Assembly: GCF_012843315.1 (NCBI RefSeq)
Contig: NZ_JABAEX010000007.1
Location: forward strand, 42,086 to 106,085
Direction: 5' to 3'
DNA length: 64,000 bases
From: Streptococcus sp. WB01_FAA12
GTDB lineage: Bacteria > Bacillota > Bacilli > Lactobacillales > Streptococcaceae
Made by a program: the position numbers and the translations under genes. The notes below the pieces were generated by a model, which worked only from the letters and a program-made list of their open reading frames with translations, searched no databases and had not been told where the DNA came from. Shown here one piece after another: positions 17,346 to 24,934 of the stretch (its first letter is position 1; every line of letters begins with the position of its first letter).

Positions 17346-18539
17346 ATGAAATTCAACCCAAATCAGAGATATACTCGTTGGTCTATTCGCCGTCTCAGTG
17401 TCGGTGTTGCTTCAGTTGTTGTGGCTAGTGGCTTCTTTGTCCTAGTAGGGCAACCAAGTTCTGCACGTGCTGATGTCGTCAATCCGACTACTGCCCAAGT
17501 CGTGCCAGACGCTGCTTCGGTGAGTGAAAAGAGCGACTTACCAGCAGAGGCTCTCAAAAAAGCAGTCGATGTAGCTCTTCCTTCAGAACAAGCAGACTCA
17601 GCACCTAAAGCAAGCTTGGATACTACAAGCTCGTCAGAAAAAGCGGACGCAACTGCTAAAGAGTCGGCAGTAGCACCAAAAGAAGAAGTGCAAGCACAAC
17701 CTGACTCTAAGAAACAAACAGAAGATGCAGTTAAACCTGTGGAAAGTTCTGCGTCTACAGGTTCTGGGCAAGACCGTGAAGCCAGTGAATCGCAACCAGC
17801 GACCACCCCAGCTGAAGTACAAAAAGGTGTGGCTGACAATACCAAAGATACAGTAGATGTCCCAGCCACTTACTTGGACAAGGCTAACTTCCCTGGTCCC
17901 TTCACAGCTGGTGTCAATCAAGTCATTCCATACGAATTCTTCGCTGGTGACGGCATGTTGACTCGCCTTATCTTGAAAGCATCTGATAAGGCTCCATGGT
18001 CAGACAACGGAACAGCTAAAAATCCTGCTCTATTGCCACTTGAAGGCTTGGCTAAAGGTCAATATTTCTACGAAGTGGATTTGAATGGCAATACGGTTGG
18101 CAAAGATGGTCAGGCCTTGCTGGAGCAACTTCGAGCTAACGGAACCCATACGTATCTAGCTACTGTTAAAGTCTATGGCGCTAAAGACGGCAAACCAGAT
18201 TTGACCAATCTGAATGCTACTCGTCAAGTAACGATTCAGCTTCGTGGAAAAGAAATGGCGACAACACCATCTCAACAAGGTCAGATGAATACGAAGCCTT
18301 CTGAAACAGGCTCTACAGGTACGACTGAGGGCATGATGGGTACAAATTACCATATGTCAGATATGAAAGCAGATCAACCAGCTTCTAGCCCAATGGCTAA
18401 TATGATGAAAAAAGATGATAGAGCGATGCTACCAAATACTGGGGAAGCTAAAACGGCTACAGCTGGCCTTGGTATCTTTGGTCTAGCCTTGGCAGGTCTT
18501 GTTGGACTTTTGGGTTTGACAACCAAACGAGAAGATTAA
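17346..18539 (+). CDS. LPXTG surface protein with one SSURE domain (PavB-like)
   Basis: 397 residues: YSIRK-type signal (RYTRWSIRRLSVGVAS, cleavage expected near ARA-DVV), an Ala/Ser/Glu/Lys-rich stalk (about 45-165), a single SSURE domain (about 170-302: YLDKANFPGPFTAGVNQVI, YEFFAGDGMLTRL), a methionine-rich linker, and an LPNTG sorting signal near residue 362 with hydrophobic helix and KRED tail. SSURE domains of pneumococcal PavB/PfbB bind fibronectin and plasminogen and usually occur in several copies. This protein keeps only one, so it is a minimal member. AAGGAG precedes the ATG. The adjacent two-component system is a known regulator of pavB in pneumococcus. Confidence 0.87.
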   Translation: MKFNPNQRYTRWSIRRLSVGVASVVVASGFFVLVGQPSSARADVVNPTTAQVVPDAASVSEKSDLPAEALKKAVDVALPSEQADSAPKASLDTTSSSEKADATAKESAVAPKEEVQAQPDSKKQTEDAVKPVESSASTGSGQDREASESQPATTPAEVQKGVADNTKDTVDVPATYLDKANFPGPFTAGVNQVIPYEFFAGDGMLTRLILKASDKAPWSDNGTAKNPALLPLEGLAKGQYFYEVDLNGNTVGKDGQALLEQLRANGTHTYLATVKVYGAKDGKPDLTNLNATRQVTIQLRGKEMATTPSQQGQMNTKPSETGSTGTTEGMMGTNYHMSDMKADQPASSPMANMMKKDDRAMLPNTGEAKTATAGLGIFGLALAGLVGLLGLTTKRED

Positions 18540-18551
18540 GATTCAAATCAC

Positions 18552-18603
18552 TTAAACATTAGGGAAAATAGTGTTATACTAAAGCAAGTATAACACTGTT
18601 TTT
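18552..18603 (+). promoter_or_regulatory. Terminator hairpin overlapping the TCS promoter
   Basis: TTAAAC (18552-18557) and TATACT (18575-18580) with a 17-bp spacer form a promoter. The -10 lies in the left arm of a perfect 11-bp hairpin (18570-18580 with 18587-18597) followed by GTTTTTAT. Transcripts arriving from the surface-protein gene would form the hairpin and stop, while those started here begin in the right arm and cannot form it. Confidence 0.7.
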
Positions 18604-18619
18604 ATCGAAGGAGTGTCAG

Positions 18620-19318
18620 ATGAAAAAGACAATTTTGCTGGTTGATGATGAGATAGATATTCTAGATATTCAAAACCGCTATCTTTTACAGGCAGGTTAC
18701 GACGTTTTGGTCGCCCATGATGGTAAGGAGGGATTAGAGCTTTTCAGAAAAAAATCTATCGACCTCATTATCACAGATATCATGATGCCCAATATGGACG
18801 GTTATGATTTTATCAGTGAAGTTCAGTACATCGCTCCGGATCAACCCTTCCTCTTTACAACTGCTAAGACAAGCGAACAGGATAAGATTTATGGGTTAAG
18901 TTTGGGGGCAGATGATTTTATAGTCAAACCCTTTAGCCCACGCGAATTGGTTTTAAGAGTGAATAATATCTTGCGTCGCCTTAGCCGTGGAGGAGAGACA
19001 GAACAGATCGAGTTTGGTGACTTAGTGATCAACCATGTGACTCATGAGGTTCGCATTGGGGAGCAACCTTTGGAATTGACAGTAAAATCCTTTGAACTTC
19101 TATGGGTATTAGCCAGCAATCCTGAGAGAGTCTTTTCAAAGACGGAACTTTACGAGAAGATATGGCAAGAGGACTATGTGGATGATACCAATACACTCAA
19201 TGTTCATATCCATGCTTTGAGGCAAGAGTTGACCAAGTATACAAATTCAAATGCTCCTGCTATCAAAACTGTCTGGGGTTTGGGCTATAAGATGGAAAAA
19301 CCAAGAGGTAGAAAATGA
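18620..19318 (+). CDS. Response regulator, OmpR family (TCS08-like)
   Basis: 232 residues: receiver domain (1-120) with acidic pocket Asp9-Asp10, phospho-acceptor Asp53 in IITDIMMPNMDG, Thr in LFTTAK and Lys in FIVKPFSPREL; winged-helix DNA-binding domain (about 130-228) ending in TVWGLGYKMEKP. AAGGAG precedes the ATG. The kinase gene overlaps its end by four bases. Position between the SSURE protein and rpsD matches pneumococcal rr08, a relative of staphylococcal SaeR that controls surface adhesins. Confidence 0.93.
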   Translation: MKKTILLVDDEIDILDIQNRYLLQAGYDVLVAHDGKEGLELFRKKSIDLIITDIMMPNMDGYDFISEVQYIAPDQPFLFTTAKTSEQDKIYGLSLGADDFIVKPFSPRELVLRVNNILRRLSRGGETEQIEFGDLVINHVTHEVRIGEQPLELTVKSFELLWVLASNPERVFSKTELYEKIWQEDYVDDTNTLNVHIHALRQELTKYTNSNAPAIKTVWGLGYKMEKPRGRK

Positions 19319-20349
19319 AATTAAAAAACTATATTTTAGTGGGGTATCTAGTGTCGACTCTACTAACGATTTTGGTCGTTTTCTGGGCAGTCCAACGAAT
19401 GTTGATTGAGAAAAGTGAAGTTTACTTTCTAGTTGGAATGACCTTGATTGCTAGTTTCATTGGCGCTGCAGTGAGCATCTTTCTTTTGTCGCCTGTGTTC
19501 TCTTCTCTGAAACATTTGAAAAAACAAGCTCAGGATATAGCCAGCAAGGATTTCAGCACAGAAATCGAAACCAAAGGACCATTAGAATTTCAAGAGCTGG
19601 GACAGGCTTTTAATGACATGTCCCACAATTTGCAAGCTACCTTTCAATCACTTGATGAGAGCGAGCAAGAAAAGAGAATGATGATTGCACAGCTCTCTCA
19701 CGATATTAAAACTCCCATTACCTCCATTCAGGTTACTGTGGAGGGAATTCTAGATGGGGTGATTAAGGAAGAGGAGCGGCTCCACTACTTAGCCACGATT
19801 GGTCGGCAAACTGAGCGTCTAAACAAGCTAGTGGAGGAATTGGATGTTTTGACTCTCAATACACAACCTCAAGATACTGCTGATGAAGAAGTCGAAGAGG
19901 TATTTTTAGATCAATTGCTGATTGAGTCAATGAGTGAATTTCAACTCCAGATTGAACAAGAGGAGCGGGATGTTTACATTCAAGTATCACCTGAGTCGGC
20001 GAAAATCAAGAGCCATTCTGACAAACTTTCTCGCATTTTGGTCAATTTGTTAAACAATGCCTTTAAATATTCAGAACCAGGAACCAGAATCGAGGTTCTT
20101 GCCCAATTAACAGAACAAGAGCTGACAATCAGTGTGAAAGACGAGGGTCAGGGGATCCTTCCTGAGGATTTGGAAAAGATCTTTAAACGACTTTATCGTG
20201 TAGAAACTTCGCGCAATATGAAGACAGGTGGACATGGATTAGGACTTGCGATTGCACGAGAACTAGCACATCAGCTTGGTGGCGAAATCACAGCAGAAAG
20301 TCAGTATGGTTTAGGAAGCAAGTTTACATTCAGCCTCAAATTGAAATAA
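19315..20349 (+). CDS. Sensor histidine kinase (TCS08-like)
   Basis: 344 residues with two membrane helices (about 5-30 and 36-60) separated by only a few residues, so there is essentially no extracellular sensor domain, as in SaeS-type intramembrane kinases. A HAMP segment follows, then the dimerisation helix with His129 in AQLSHDIKTPITSIQ, the N box VNLLNNAFKYSE, and G boxes DEGQGI and GGHGLGLAI. It overlaps the response regulator by ATGA. Signals are probably sensed within or next to the membrane; the cue is unknown. Confidence 0.93.
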   Translation: MKLKNYILVGYLVSTLLTILVVFWAVQRMLIEKSEVYFLVGMTLIASFIGAAVSIFLLSPVFSSLKHLKKQAQDIASKDFSTEIETKGPLEFQELGQAFNDMSHNLQATFQSLDESEQEKRMMIAQLSHDIKTPITSIQVTVEGILDGVIKEEERLHYLATIGRQTERLNKLVEELDVLTLNTQPQDTADEEVEEVFLDQLLIESMSEFQLQIEQEERDVYIQVSPESAKIKSHSDKLSRILVNLLNNAFKYSEPGTRIEVLAQLTEQELTISVKDEGQGILPEDLEKIFKRLYRVETSRNMKTGGHGLGLAIARELAHQLGGEITAESQYGLGSKFTFSLKLK

Positions 20350-20363
20350 AGGCGTAAAATCCC

Positions 20364-20392
20364 TTTACAAATCTAGTTTTTCATGGTACAAT
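20364..20392 (+). promoter_or_regulatory. rpsD promoter
   Basis: TTTACA at 20364-20369 and TACAAT at 20387-20392, 17-bp spacer, 160 bases upstream of rpsD. Confidence 0.8.
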
Positions 20393-20398
20393 AGCCCT

Positions 20399-20551
20399 TG
20401 TGTGAAATAGCAGCAGGAAAGCATGAAGCTCGTCAACAGGTGTCTTATGACAAGTAACCTTGGCTGTTTAGGCGAAGGGCATCTGCACGAATCAGGGCTT
20501 TCTAAGTGACTATTTCCACCGAAATATTATTTATATCAGGAGGACATACAT
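20399..20551 (+). ncRNA. Structured rpsD leader, probable S4 autoregulatory element
   Basis: The roughly 150-base untranslated region between promoter and rpsD can close on itself: GTGAAATAG at 20402-20410 pairs with CTATTTCCAC at 20510-20519, enclosing several smaller hairpins (for example around GCATGAAGC and GCCCT/AGGGC). Firmicute rpsD genes commonly carry a leader bound by excess S4. That identity is inferred from position, length and long-range pairing, not from a matched model. The ribosome site AGGAGG follows the closing helix. Confidence 0.6.
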
Positions 20552-21163
20552 ATGTCACGTTATACAGGACCATCTTGGAAACAAGCTCGTCGCCTTGGCC
20601 TTTCACTTACAGGTACAGGTAAAGAATTGGCACGTCGTAACTACGTACCAGGACAACACGGACCAAACAACCGTTCTAAATTGTCAGAATACGGTTTGCA
20701 ATTGGCTGAAAAACAAAAACTTCGTTTCACTTACGGTGTAGGTGAAAAACAATTCCGTAACTTGTTCGTACAAGCTACAAAAATCAAAGGCGGAATCCTA
20801 GGTTTCAACTTCATGCTTCTTTTGGAACGTCGTTTGGATAACGTTGTTTACCGTCTTGGTCTTGCAACTACACGTCGCCAAGCACGTCAATTCGTAAACC
20901 ACGGGCACATCCTTGTTGACGGAAAACGTGTTGATATCCCATCATACCGTGTAACCCCAGGTCAAGTAATCTCAGTTCGCGAAAAATCATTGAAAGTTCC
21001 AGCTATCCTTGAAGCAGTAGAAGCAACTCTTGGACGTCCAGCATTCGTATCATTCGACGCTGAAAAATTGGAAGGTTCATTGATTCGTTTGCCAGAACGC
21101 GACGAAATCAACCCAGAAATCAACGAAGCACTTGTCGTTGAATTCTACAACAAAATGTTGTAA
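20552..21163 (+). CDS. rpsD: 30S ribosomal protein uS4
   Basis: 203 residues, full length. Begins [20 protein letters not shown]; the S4 RNA-binding domain is about 93-155 ([40 protein letters not shown]). This form lacks the N-terminal zinc cysteines. Strong codon bias (CGT, GGT, AAC, CCA) fits a highly expressed gene. It assembles early into the 30S body and probably represses its own mRNA through the leader. The satellite element is inserted just behind its terminator. Confidence 0.98.
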   Translation: MSRYTGPSWKQARRLGLSLTGTGKELARRNYVPGQHGPNNRSKLSEYGLQLAEKQKLRFTYGVGEKQFRNLFVQATKIKGGILGFNFMLLLERRLDNVVYRLGLATTRRQARQFVNHGHILVDGKRVDIPSYRVTPGQVISVREKSLKVPAILEAVEATLGRPAFVSFDAEKLEGSLIRLPERDEINPEINEALVVEFYNKML

Positions 21164-21202
21164 TATTTTATTGAATAAGATAGGCTGTAAAGCCTTGAAA
21201 CT

Positions 21203-21238
21203 AAGCACTTTAGGCCTCTATCCTAGAGTGCTTTTTTT
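21203..21238 (+). terminator. rpsD terminator
   Basis: AAGCACTTTA pairs with TAGAGTGCTT around an 11-base loop, ending in seven T residues. Confidence 0.85.
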
Positions 21239-21248
21239 GATTTTACTA

Positions 21249-21263
21249 CCCTTTTAGTTACCC
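21249..21263. repeat. Candidate attL core
   Basis: CCCTTTTAGTTACCC, repeated exactly at 31944-31958 and with one mismatch at 30389-30403. It lies between the rpsD terminator and the convergent integrase. Around it an imperfect inverted repeat (TACCCATAACTA against TAGTAATAGGGTA, 21260-21293) could be integrase arm sites. Confidence 0.6.
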
Positions 21264-21319
21264 ATAACTAATTTTAGGTATAGTAATAGGGTAGCCCAAA
21301 AATGGGGCACCCTTATTAT

Positions 21320-22489
21320 TTATAAATTGCTGATAGCTGCCTCAAAGATTGAGACGGCTTTTTTAGCTCCCTCTTTGGTAGCATGGACATAAGTATTCAA
21401 GGTCATTGAGATATTAGAGTGACCTAGTCTATACTGTAAATCTTTCGCCTCTATGCCAGCGTATAGCATGATTGTAGCGTGAGTATGTCTGAAACCATGG
21501 AAACTAATATCAGGAACGCCAGCAGCTTTAAAGTGACTTTGTAGTCTCTTTCTTAGCAAACAAGCGTAGGCGTATTTTGTGGTAAAAGGAGTAAAGACAA
21601 TCCCCTCAGACCGTCCTAGTTGCCATGACTGGACTTGTTGACGTTTTTTATACTGTTTGAGTAGGGAAACTGTAGCCTTGTCTATGTCAATCTCTCTTAG
21701 ACCTGCTTTAGATTTAGGCGTATTTGTTTCCTGGTATCTATTTAGAGTCTTAGATATGCTGATAGTACCTTTTTTAAGGTCAATATCAGACCACTCAAGA
21801 GCTAAAGCCTCACCGATACGGCAACCACTAGCCAGCAATGTCTTATAAAGCACGTAGTCAAAGAAATTCTCATAACTAGACTGATCCAAATCTTCCAGGT
21901 AGTCTAAAAACCGTTTTAGTTCCTGGTTGCTGAAAAATTTGACCTTATGCTCTTTATTTTGTTGTTTACGTGGGATAATGACATCACGCGCAGGGTTATG
22001 CTGGATTACTTGCATAGTCACGCCATACTGGAGTATACGGCGGTTTATATTGTTTAGAAAGCTATAGTTTGCGTATGCCCCTTTTTCGCCCTTATTGGCC
22101 TTGTCAGCCCACTTATTGACTTGTTGCTGGATAATGGGAGTAGTGAGCTTGTCTAGCTTGTAATCACCGAATACAGGCAAAATATGAAGCCTTACGATCC
22201 CCTCCATGGATTGCTGGGAATTTGGCTTGATTGTATTCTTGTAACTCTCCCACCATAAAGCGACCAGCTCCCTATAGGTTGTAATGGTCGGTTTTTCCTT
22301 TACACTATATCCATTAGCTGCAAAAGCATTGACAGCCTCCCTAGCTTTAATTTTAACGCCCTTTTTAGTGTTGGCCGTGACTGTTGTCCTAGCCTTTTTC
22401 CCTGTAAGTTTATCAACGCCTAAATAAACACTTGCACGGTACACTGTAGCACCGTTTTTCTTTTTGTATTCTGTAATATTCATAGTCAT
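21320..22489 (-). CDS. int: Tyrosine-recombinase integrase
   Basis: 389 residues. N-terminal AP2-like arm-binding region (VYRASVYLGVDKLTGKKAR), core-binding SAM-like domain (about 70-165), and catalytic domain with the Arg of ASGCRIGEALALEW, HGFRHTHATIM (His-x-x-Arg), LGHSNISMTLNTYVH (second His and nucleophile Tyr). The full catalytic set is present, so it is probably active. AGAAAGGT precedes the ATG at 22489; an alternative ATG lies six bases inside. It sits next to attL and converges on rpsD, as usual for elements integrated downstream of a host gene. Confidence 0.93.
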   Translation of the reverse strand: MTMNITEYKKKNGATVYRASVYLGVDKLTGKKARTTVTANTKKGVKIKAREAVNAFAANGYSVKEKPTITTYRELVALWWESYKNTIKPNSQQSMEGIVRLHILPVFGDYKLDKLTTPIIQQQVNKWADKANKGEKGAYANYSFLNNINRRILQYGVTMQVIQHNPARDVIIPRKQQNKEHKVKFFSNQELKRFLDYLEDLDQSSYENFFDYVLYKTLLASGCRIGEALALEWSDIDLKKGTISISKTLNRYQETNTPKSKAGLREIDIDKATVSLLKQYKKRQQVQSWQLGRSEGIVFTPFTTKYAYACLLRKRLQSHFKAAGVPDISFHGFRHTHATIMLYAGIEAKDLQYRLGHSNISMTLNTYVHATKEGAKKAVSIFEAAISNL

Positions 22490-22507
22490 ACCTTTCTAAC
22501 ATCAGTA

Positions 22508-22537
22508 AGCAAGTATGGGATTTAGTCAAGTATTTAT
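22508..22537. repeat. 30-bp direct repeat, copy 1
   Basis: AGCAAGTATGGGATTTAGT followed by CAAGTATTTAT, between the integrase and repressor genes. A second copy, 28/30 identical, lies at 23586-23615, so the pair brackets the repressor/control module. Confidence 0.75.
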
Positions 22538-22593
22538 GAATATTGTTTTATATAGCGCTGAGAGCTACGAGAATAGCCCTATTTTCGTTTGTT

Positions 22594-23184
22594 TTAGGTG
22601 TTGTTTGCCTTATTGAAATCCTCCAAGGCTTTTAGATCTTTAGCGTAAATCATTAAACGTTCTTTATTATAGTCTGTTAGATTTCTATATATACTAGTTA
22701 ACTCATTTTCGTTATTTTTATCATCCAATGGGTCAAAATTAGTAACGTGTATACCTAGAACTTCAGATGGTGAAATTTCAAAGAAGTCTCCTAAAATTTG
22801 TAACTGCTCTTTGGTGTAACCTCTTTTTTCCGCTTCCCAATCTTTTACGAGTGATAAGGGGAAATTTAACGAAGAAGCTAACTCTTCCTGAGTTATACCT
22901 TTAGTCTTCCTTAGTTTTGCTAATTGGTCCTCATAGACTATGTATTCAGCTTTAGGGTCGTCGTAACCTAATAAGTATGAAACAGAGACACCAAAGAAAT
23001 CTGCTAGTAATTCTGCCTTGTCTTGTTTTATCGAATGCTTATTATTTTCCCAATTTGAAATTGTCATTTTAGAGATAGCCTTTTTGCTATCGCCTAATTT
23101 ACTATTTAATTCAGCAACCAACTCGTCTTGAGTAAGTCCTTTTTCATTTCTTAAGGCTTTGAGCCTGTTTTTTATTGTACTCAT
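22594..23184 (-). CDS. CI/Stl-like repressor with two HTH domains
   Basis: 196 residues containing two XRE-type helix-turn-helix domains in tandem: residues 1-70 (KALRNEKGLTQDELVAELN, MTISNWENNKHSIKQDKAEL) and about 85-145 (KLRKTKGITQEELASSLNF, VKDWEAEKRGYTKEQL). The C-terminal 50 residues are polar and contain no LexA/CI Ser-Lys protease motif, so RecA-driven self-cleavage is unlikely; release by a helper-phage protein, as for Stl repressors of satellites, would fit. It is transcribed away from the small HTH gene at 23327, the standard lysogeny-switch layout. Confidence 0.85.
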   Translation of the reverse strand: MSTIKNRLKALRNEKGLTQDELVAELNSKLGDSKKAISKMTISNWENNKHSIKQDKAELLADFFGVSVSYLLGYDDPKAEYIVYEDQLAKLRKTKGITQEELASSLNFPLSLVKDWEAEKRGYTKEQLQILGDFFEISPSEVLGIHVTNFDPLDDKNNENELTSIYRNLTDYNKERLMIYAKDLKALEDFNKANNT

Positions 23185-23213
23185 TTAATATTACCTCACT
23201 TAGATTATAACGA

Positions 23214-23232
23214 TTTACAAAACTTTTGTAAA
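23214..23232. promoter_or_regulatory. Operator palindrome in the divergent control region
   Basis: TTTACAAAA-C-TTTTGTAAA is a perfect 9+9 palindrome 30 bases from the repressor start; partial copies (CTTTACAAAC at 23299) lie further along. Candidate repressor-binding site controlling both directions. Confidence 0.7.
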
Positions 23233-23250
23233 GTTTTTTTATATTTTCTC

Positions 23251-23279
23251 TTGACAAATAAAGACAAACTTTATAAAAT
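23251..23279 (+). promoter_or_regulatory. Rightward promoter of the satellite
   Basis: TTGACA at 23251-23256 and TAAAAT at 23274-23279, 17-bp spacer, 48 bases before the small HTH gene; likely the early promoter under repressor control. Confidence 0.7.
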
Positions 23280-23326
23280 GTAATCAAGTAAAGGAAATCT
23301 TTACAAACAAAGAAAGGAGAAAAAAG

Positions 23327-23515
23327 ATGGTGACAATAACCATAGCTCAAGCAAGGGCTATCCGAAGAAAGCAGGCTGATAATATGCTCACAAATCAAGC
23401 GGCGGCAAAGCAAATAGGGATTAACTCTATCACGTACCGTAAGGTTATTCAAGGCGGAGAAGTCAAGAATAGTATTTACCAGAAAGTCATGGAATGGCTG
23501 GCAGAAGATTATTAA
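23327..23515 (+). CDS. Small HTH protein (Cro/excisionase-like)
   Basis: 62 residues. The helix-turn-helix lies around LTNQAAAKQIGINSITYRKV, with IYQKVMEWLAEDY at the end. AAAGGAGA precedes the ATG. Transcribed divergently from the repressor, so a Cro-like or Xis-like role in the switch is probable; the two cannot be told apart by sequence alone. A terminator-like hairpin (AAAAAAGCCTA / AGTAAGGCTTTT, 23521-23560) follows. Confidence 0.7.
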   Translation: MVTITIAQARAIRRKQADNMLTNQAAAKQIGINSITYRKVIQGGEVKNSIYQKVMEWLAEDY

Positions 23516-23585
23516 AGCAACAAAAAAAGCCTAGACAGTCGGCAAACTAGTAAGGCTTTTCACACAAACAACTAAAACCACAAAT

Positions 23586-23615
23586 AGCAAGTATGGGATT
23601 TAGTTAGGTATTTAT
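23586..23615. repeat. 30-bp direct repeat, copy 2
   Basis: Second copy of the repeat at 22508-22537 with two substitutions. It lies in a 312-base non-coding stretch (23516-23827) that also holds a terminator-like hairpin and the perfect 14-bp palindrome TCCCAAATTTGGGA (23766-23779) about 50 bases before the next gene. Confidence 0.75.
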
Positions 23616-23827
23616 TAAATTATATCACAAAATAGTGATTTGTGCCCAAACGAGAGAGCGCTAACTCTTTAAACTGGTACTTTCTCACGCTTTCAGATAT
23701 TGGCGACCGAGAGTGTGAGGCAGTGAGCAATTGCAAGAAAGACATTAAAAAGCTGGTGGAACCTTTCCCAAATTTGGGAGAAAGTCCTGGAGCAACTATA
23801 GAAAATAAAATATGATCGAGGAAAAAC

Positions 23828-24259
23828 ATGAACACATACTTTGAAGAATTTGAAAAAGGGCTACAACTTGTTGAGGAAAAACTAGATATTCTATCAGAGT
23901 GGCATATAGCTAAAAATCATGATGGAGCAGCAGAGATTGCTGAAGATTGCAGGTCAACTATTAGTCAGCTATGGACTCAGTTTTACAAATTATCTGAGGC
24001 ATATAAAAAGCAAGAGGCAAGTCATGAGGATTTCTTTAATAGGAATGTTGAGAATTTACTTGGAGAATTAAAAAGATATGACGAGGAATGTACAGAAAGA
24101 CATGGAAAAGCTCCTGACTGGTTGCTATTCAATTTCTTGGATCAAGTAATAAAAGAAAATGATTTAAGTAACGGGATCAATCATGCAACTACGTCAACCT
24201 GGATGTACTTACGTAGTTTAGTAGCTGCTGATCTACAAAAAAGGGGGATACTAAAATGA
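23828..24259 (+). CDS. Hypothetical satellite protein, coiled-coil
   Basis: 143 residues, charged and largely helical (FEKGLQLVEEKLDILSEW; YKKQEASHEDFFNRNVENLL), with a tryptophan-containing stretch APDWLLFNFLDQVIKEN. I recognise no family. GAGGAAAAAC precedes the ATG. Its TGA overlaps the start of the next small gene (ATGA), so it opens the early satellite operon. Confidence 0.7.
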   Translation: MNTYFEEFEKGLQLVEEKLDILSEWHIAKNHDGAAEIAEDCRSTISQLWTQFYKLSEAYKKQEASHEDFFNRNVENLLGELKRYDEECTERHGKAPDWLLFNFLDQVIKENDLSNGINHATTSTWMYLRSLVAADLQKRGILK

Positions 24260-24459
24260 ATGAGCTAGATTTAACCAATACACAGGCGCTCATCTTTTCC
24301 GTGGTACTGATTGGCTTGCTGCTTTATTTAAACCATCGAGACCGCCAAAAAAGCGCTCAAATGGAGAGAGAAAGCAGACAGGCGATAGAAACACCTAGCG
24401 AGGTTTTAAATCCTTGCTACGGGCGTTATATTCAACTAGCAGGCAAGCGGCACAATTAG
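24256..24459 (+). CDS. Small single-pass membrane protein
   Basis: 67 residues: one membrane helix near residues 10-27 (ALIFSVVLIGLLLYLNH) followed by a basic, polar tail. Translationally coupled to the preceding gene by ATGA. Function unknown; small membrane proteins of this kind are frequent in early operons of streptococcal phages and satellites. Confidence 0.6.
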   Translation: MNELDLTNTQALIFSVVLIGLLLYLNHRDRQKSAQMERESRQAIETPSEVLNPCYGRYIQLAGKRHN

Positions 24460-24473
24460 AAAAGGGGTGTAAT

Positions 24474-24740
24474 ATGCAACTATTATCAAGAGAGGCAGAG
24501 CTTGAGCTACTGGAGAAAGTGGGAGATCACTTAGAGAAAAGGCTTGAGCTTGAAAAGCAGCATAATGACGGCTGGGACTTAATTGCTAGAGCTGATCTAC
24601 TAGAAAAGTTAGGGATCAGCGGAACAACGTTGAATAATTGGGAAAAACACGGCTTAAAGCCTTATCAGTCGCCTTTTGAGAACAGTAAGAAGATTTATTA
24701 CCGCAAGACCGATATATACAATTTTCTTGCAGTAGATTAG
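24474..24740 (+). CDS. MerR/AlpA-like helix-turn-helix protein
   Basis: 88 residues from the ATG at 24474, which has AAAGGGGTG upstream; an earlier in-frame start overlaps the previous gene and lacks such a site. The C-terminal half is a winged-helix/excisionase-type domain (ARADLLEKLGISGTTLNNWE, KKIYYRKTDIYNFL), which recognises DNA via a tyrosine-rich wing. The N-terminal half is a charged helix. In satellites AlpA-like proteins switch on excision and replication; that role is possible here. Confidence 0.7.
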   Translation: MQLLSREAELELLEKVGDHLEKRLELEKQHNDGWDLIARADLLEKLGISGTTLNNWEKHGLKPYQSPFENSKKIYYRKTDIYNFLAVD

Positions 24741-24748
24741 GGGGAATA

Positions 24749-24934
24749 ATGACAAAGAAAAAAGAACAATGGACGCCCACCATCACAAATCTACGTAAGG
24801 TAATTGTGGACGGTGTGGAGCAATGGGTGAAATTTGAAACAGAGGGCTATGTCATTCCTGCTGGTCACTCTTATTATGACATCATCAGGGGAATTAACAA
24901 GGAGGTGCAACGGAAGAAAAATGGGAAATCGTAG
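24749..24934 (+). CDS. Small hypothetical satellite protein
   Basis: 61 residues, basic, with the stretch WVKFETEGYVIPAGHSYYD. No family recognised. GGGGGAATA precedes the ATG, eight bases after the HTH gene, and it overlaps the start of the replication initiator gene by 14 bases. Confidence 0.6.
   Translation: MTKKKEQWTPTITNLRKVIVDGVEQWVKFETEGYVIPAGHSYYDIIRGINKEVQRKKNGKS

Noticed and set aside
17363..17869. 168-codon open frame antisense to the SSURE protein stalk
   Set aside because: Arises from the repetitive Ala/Ser/Thr codons of the stalk; no start signal and no known family.
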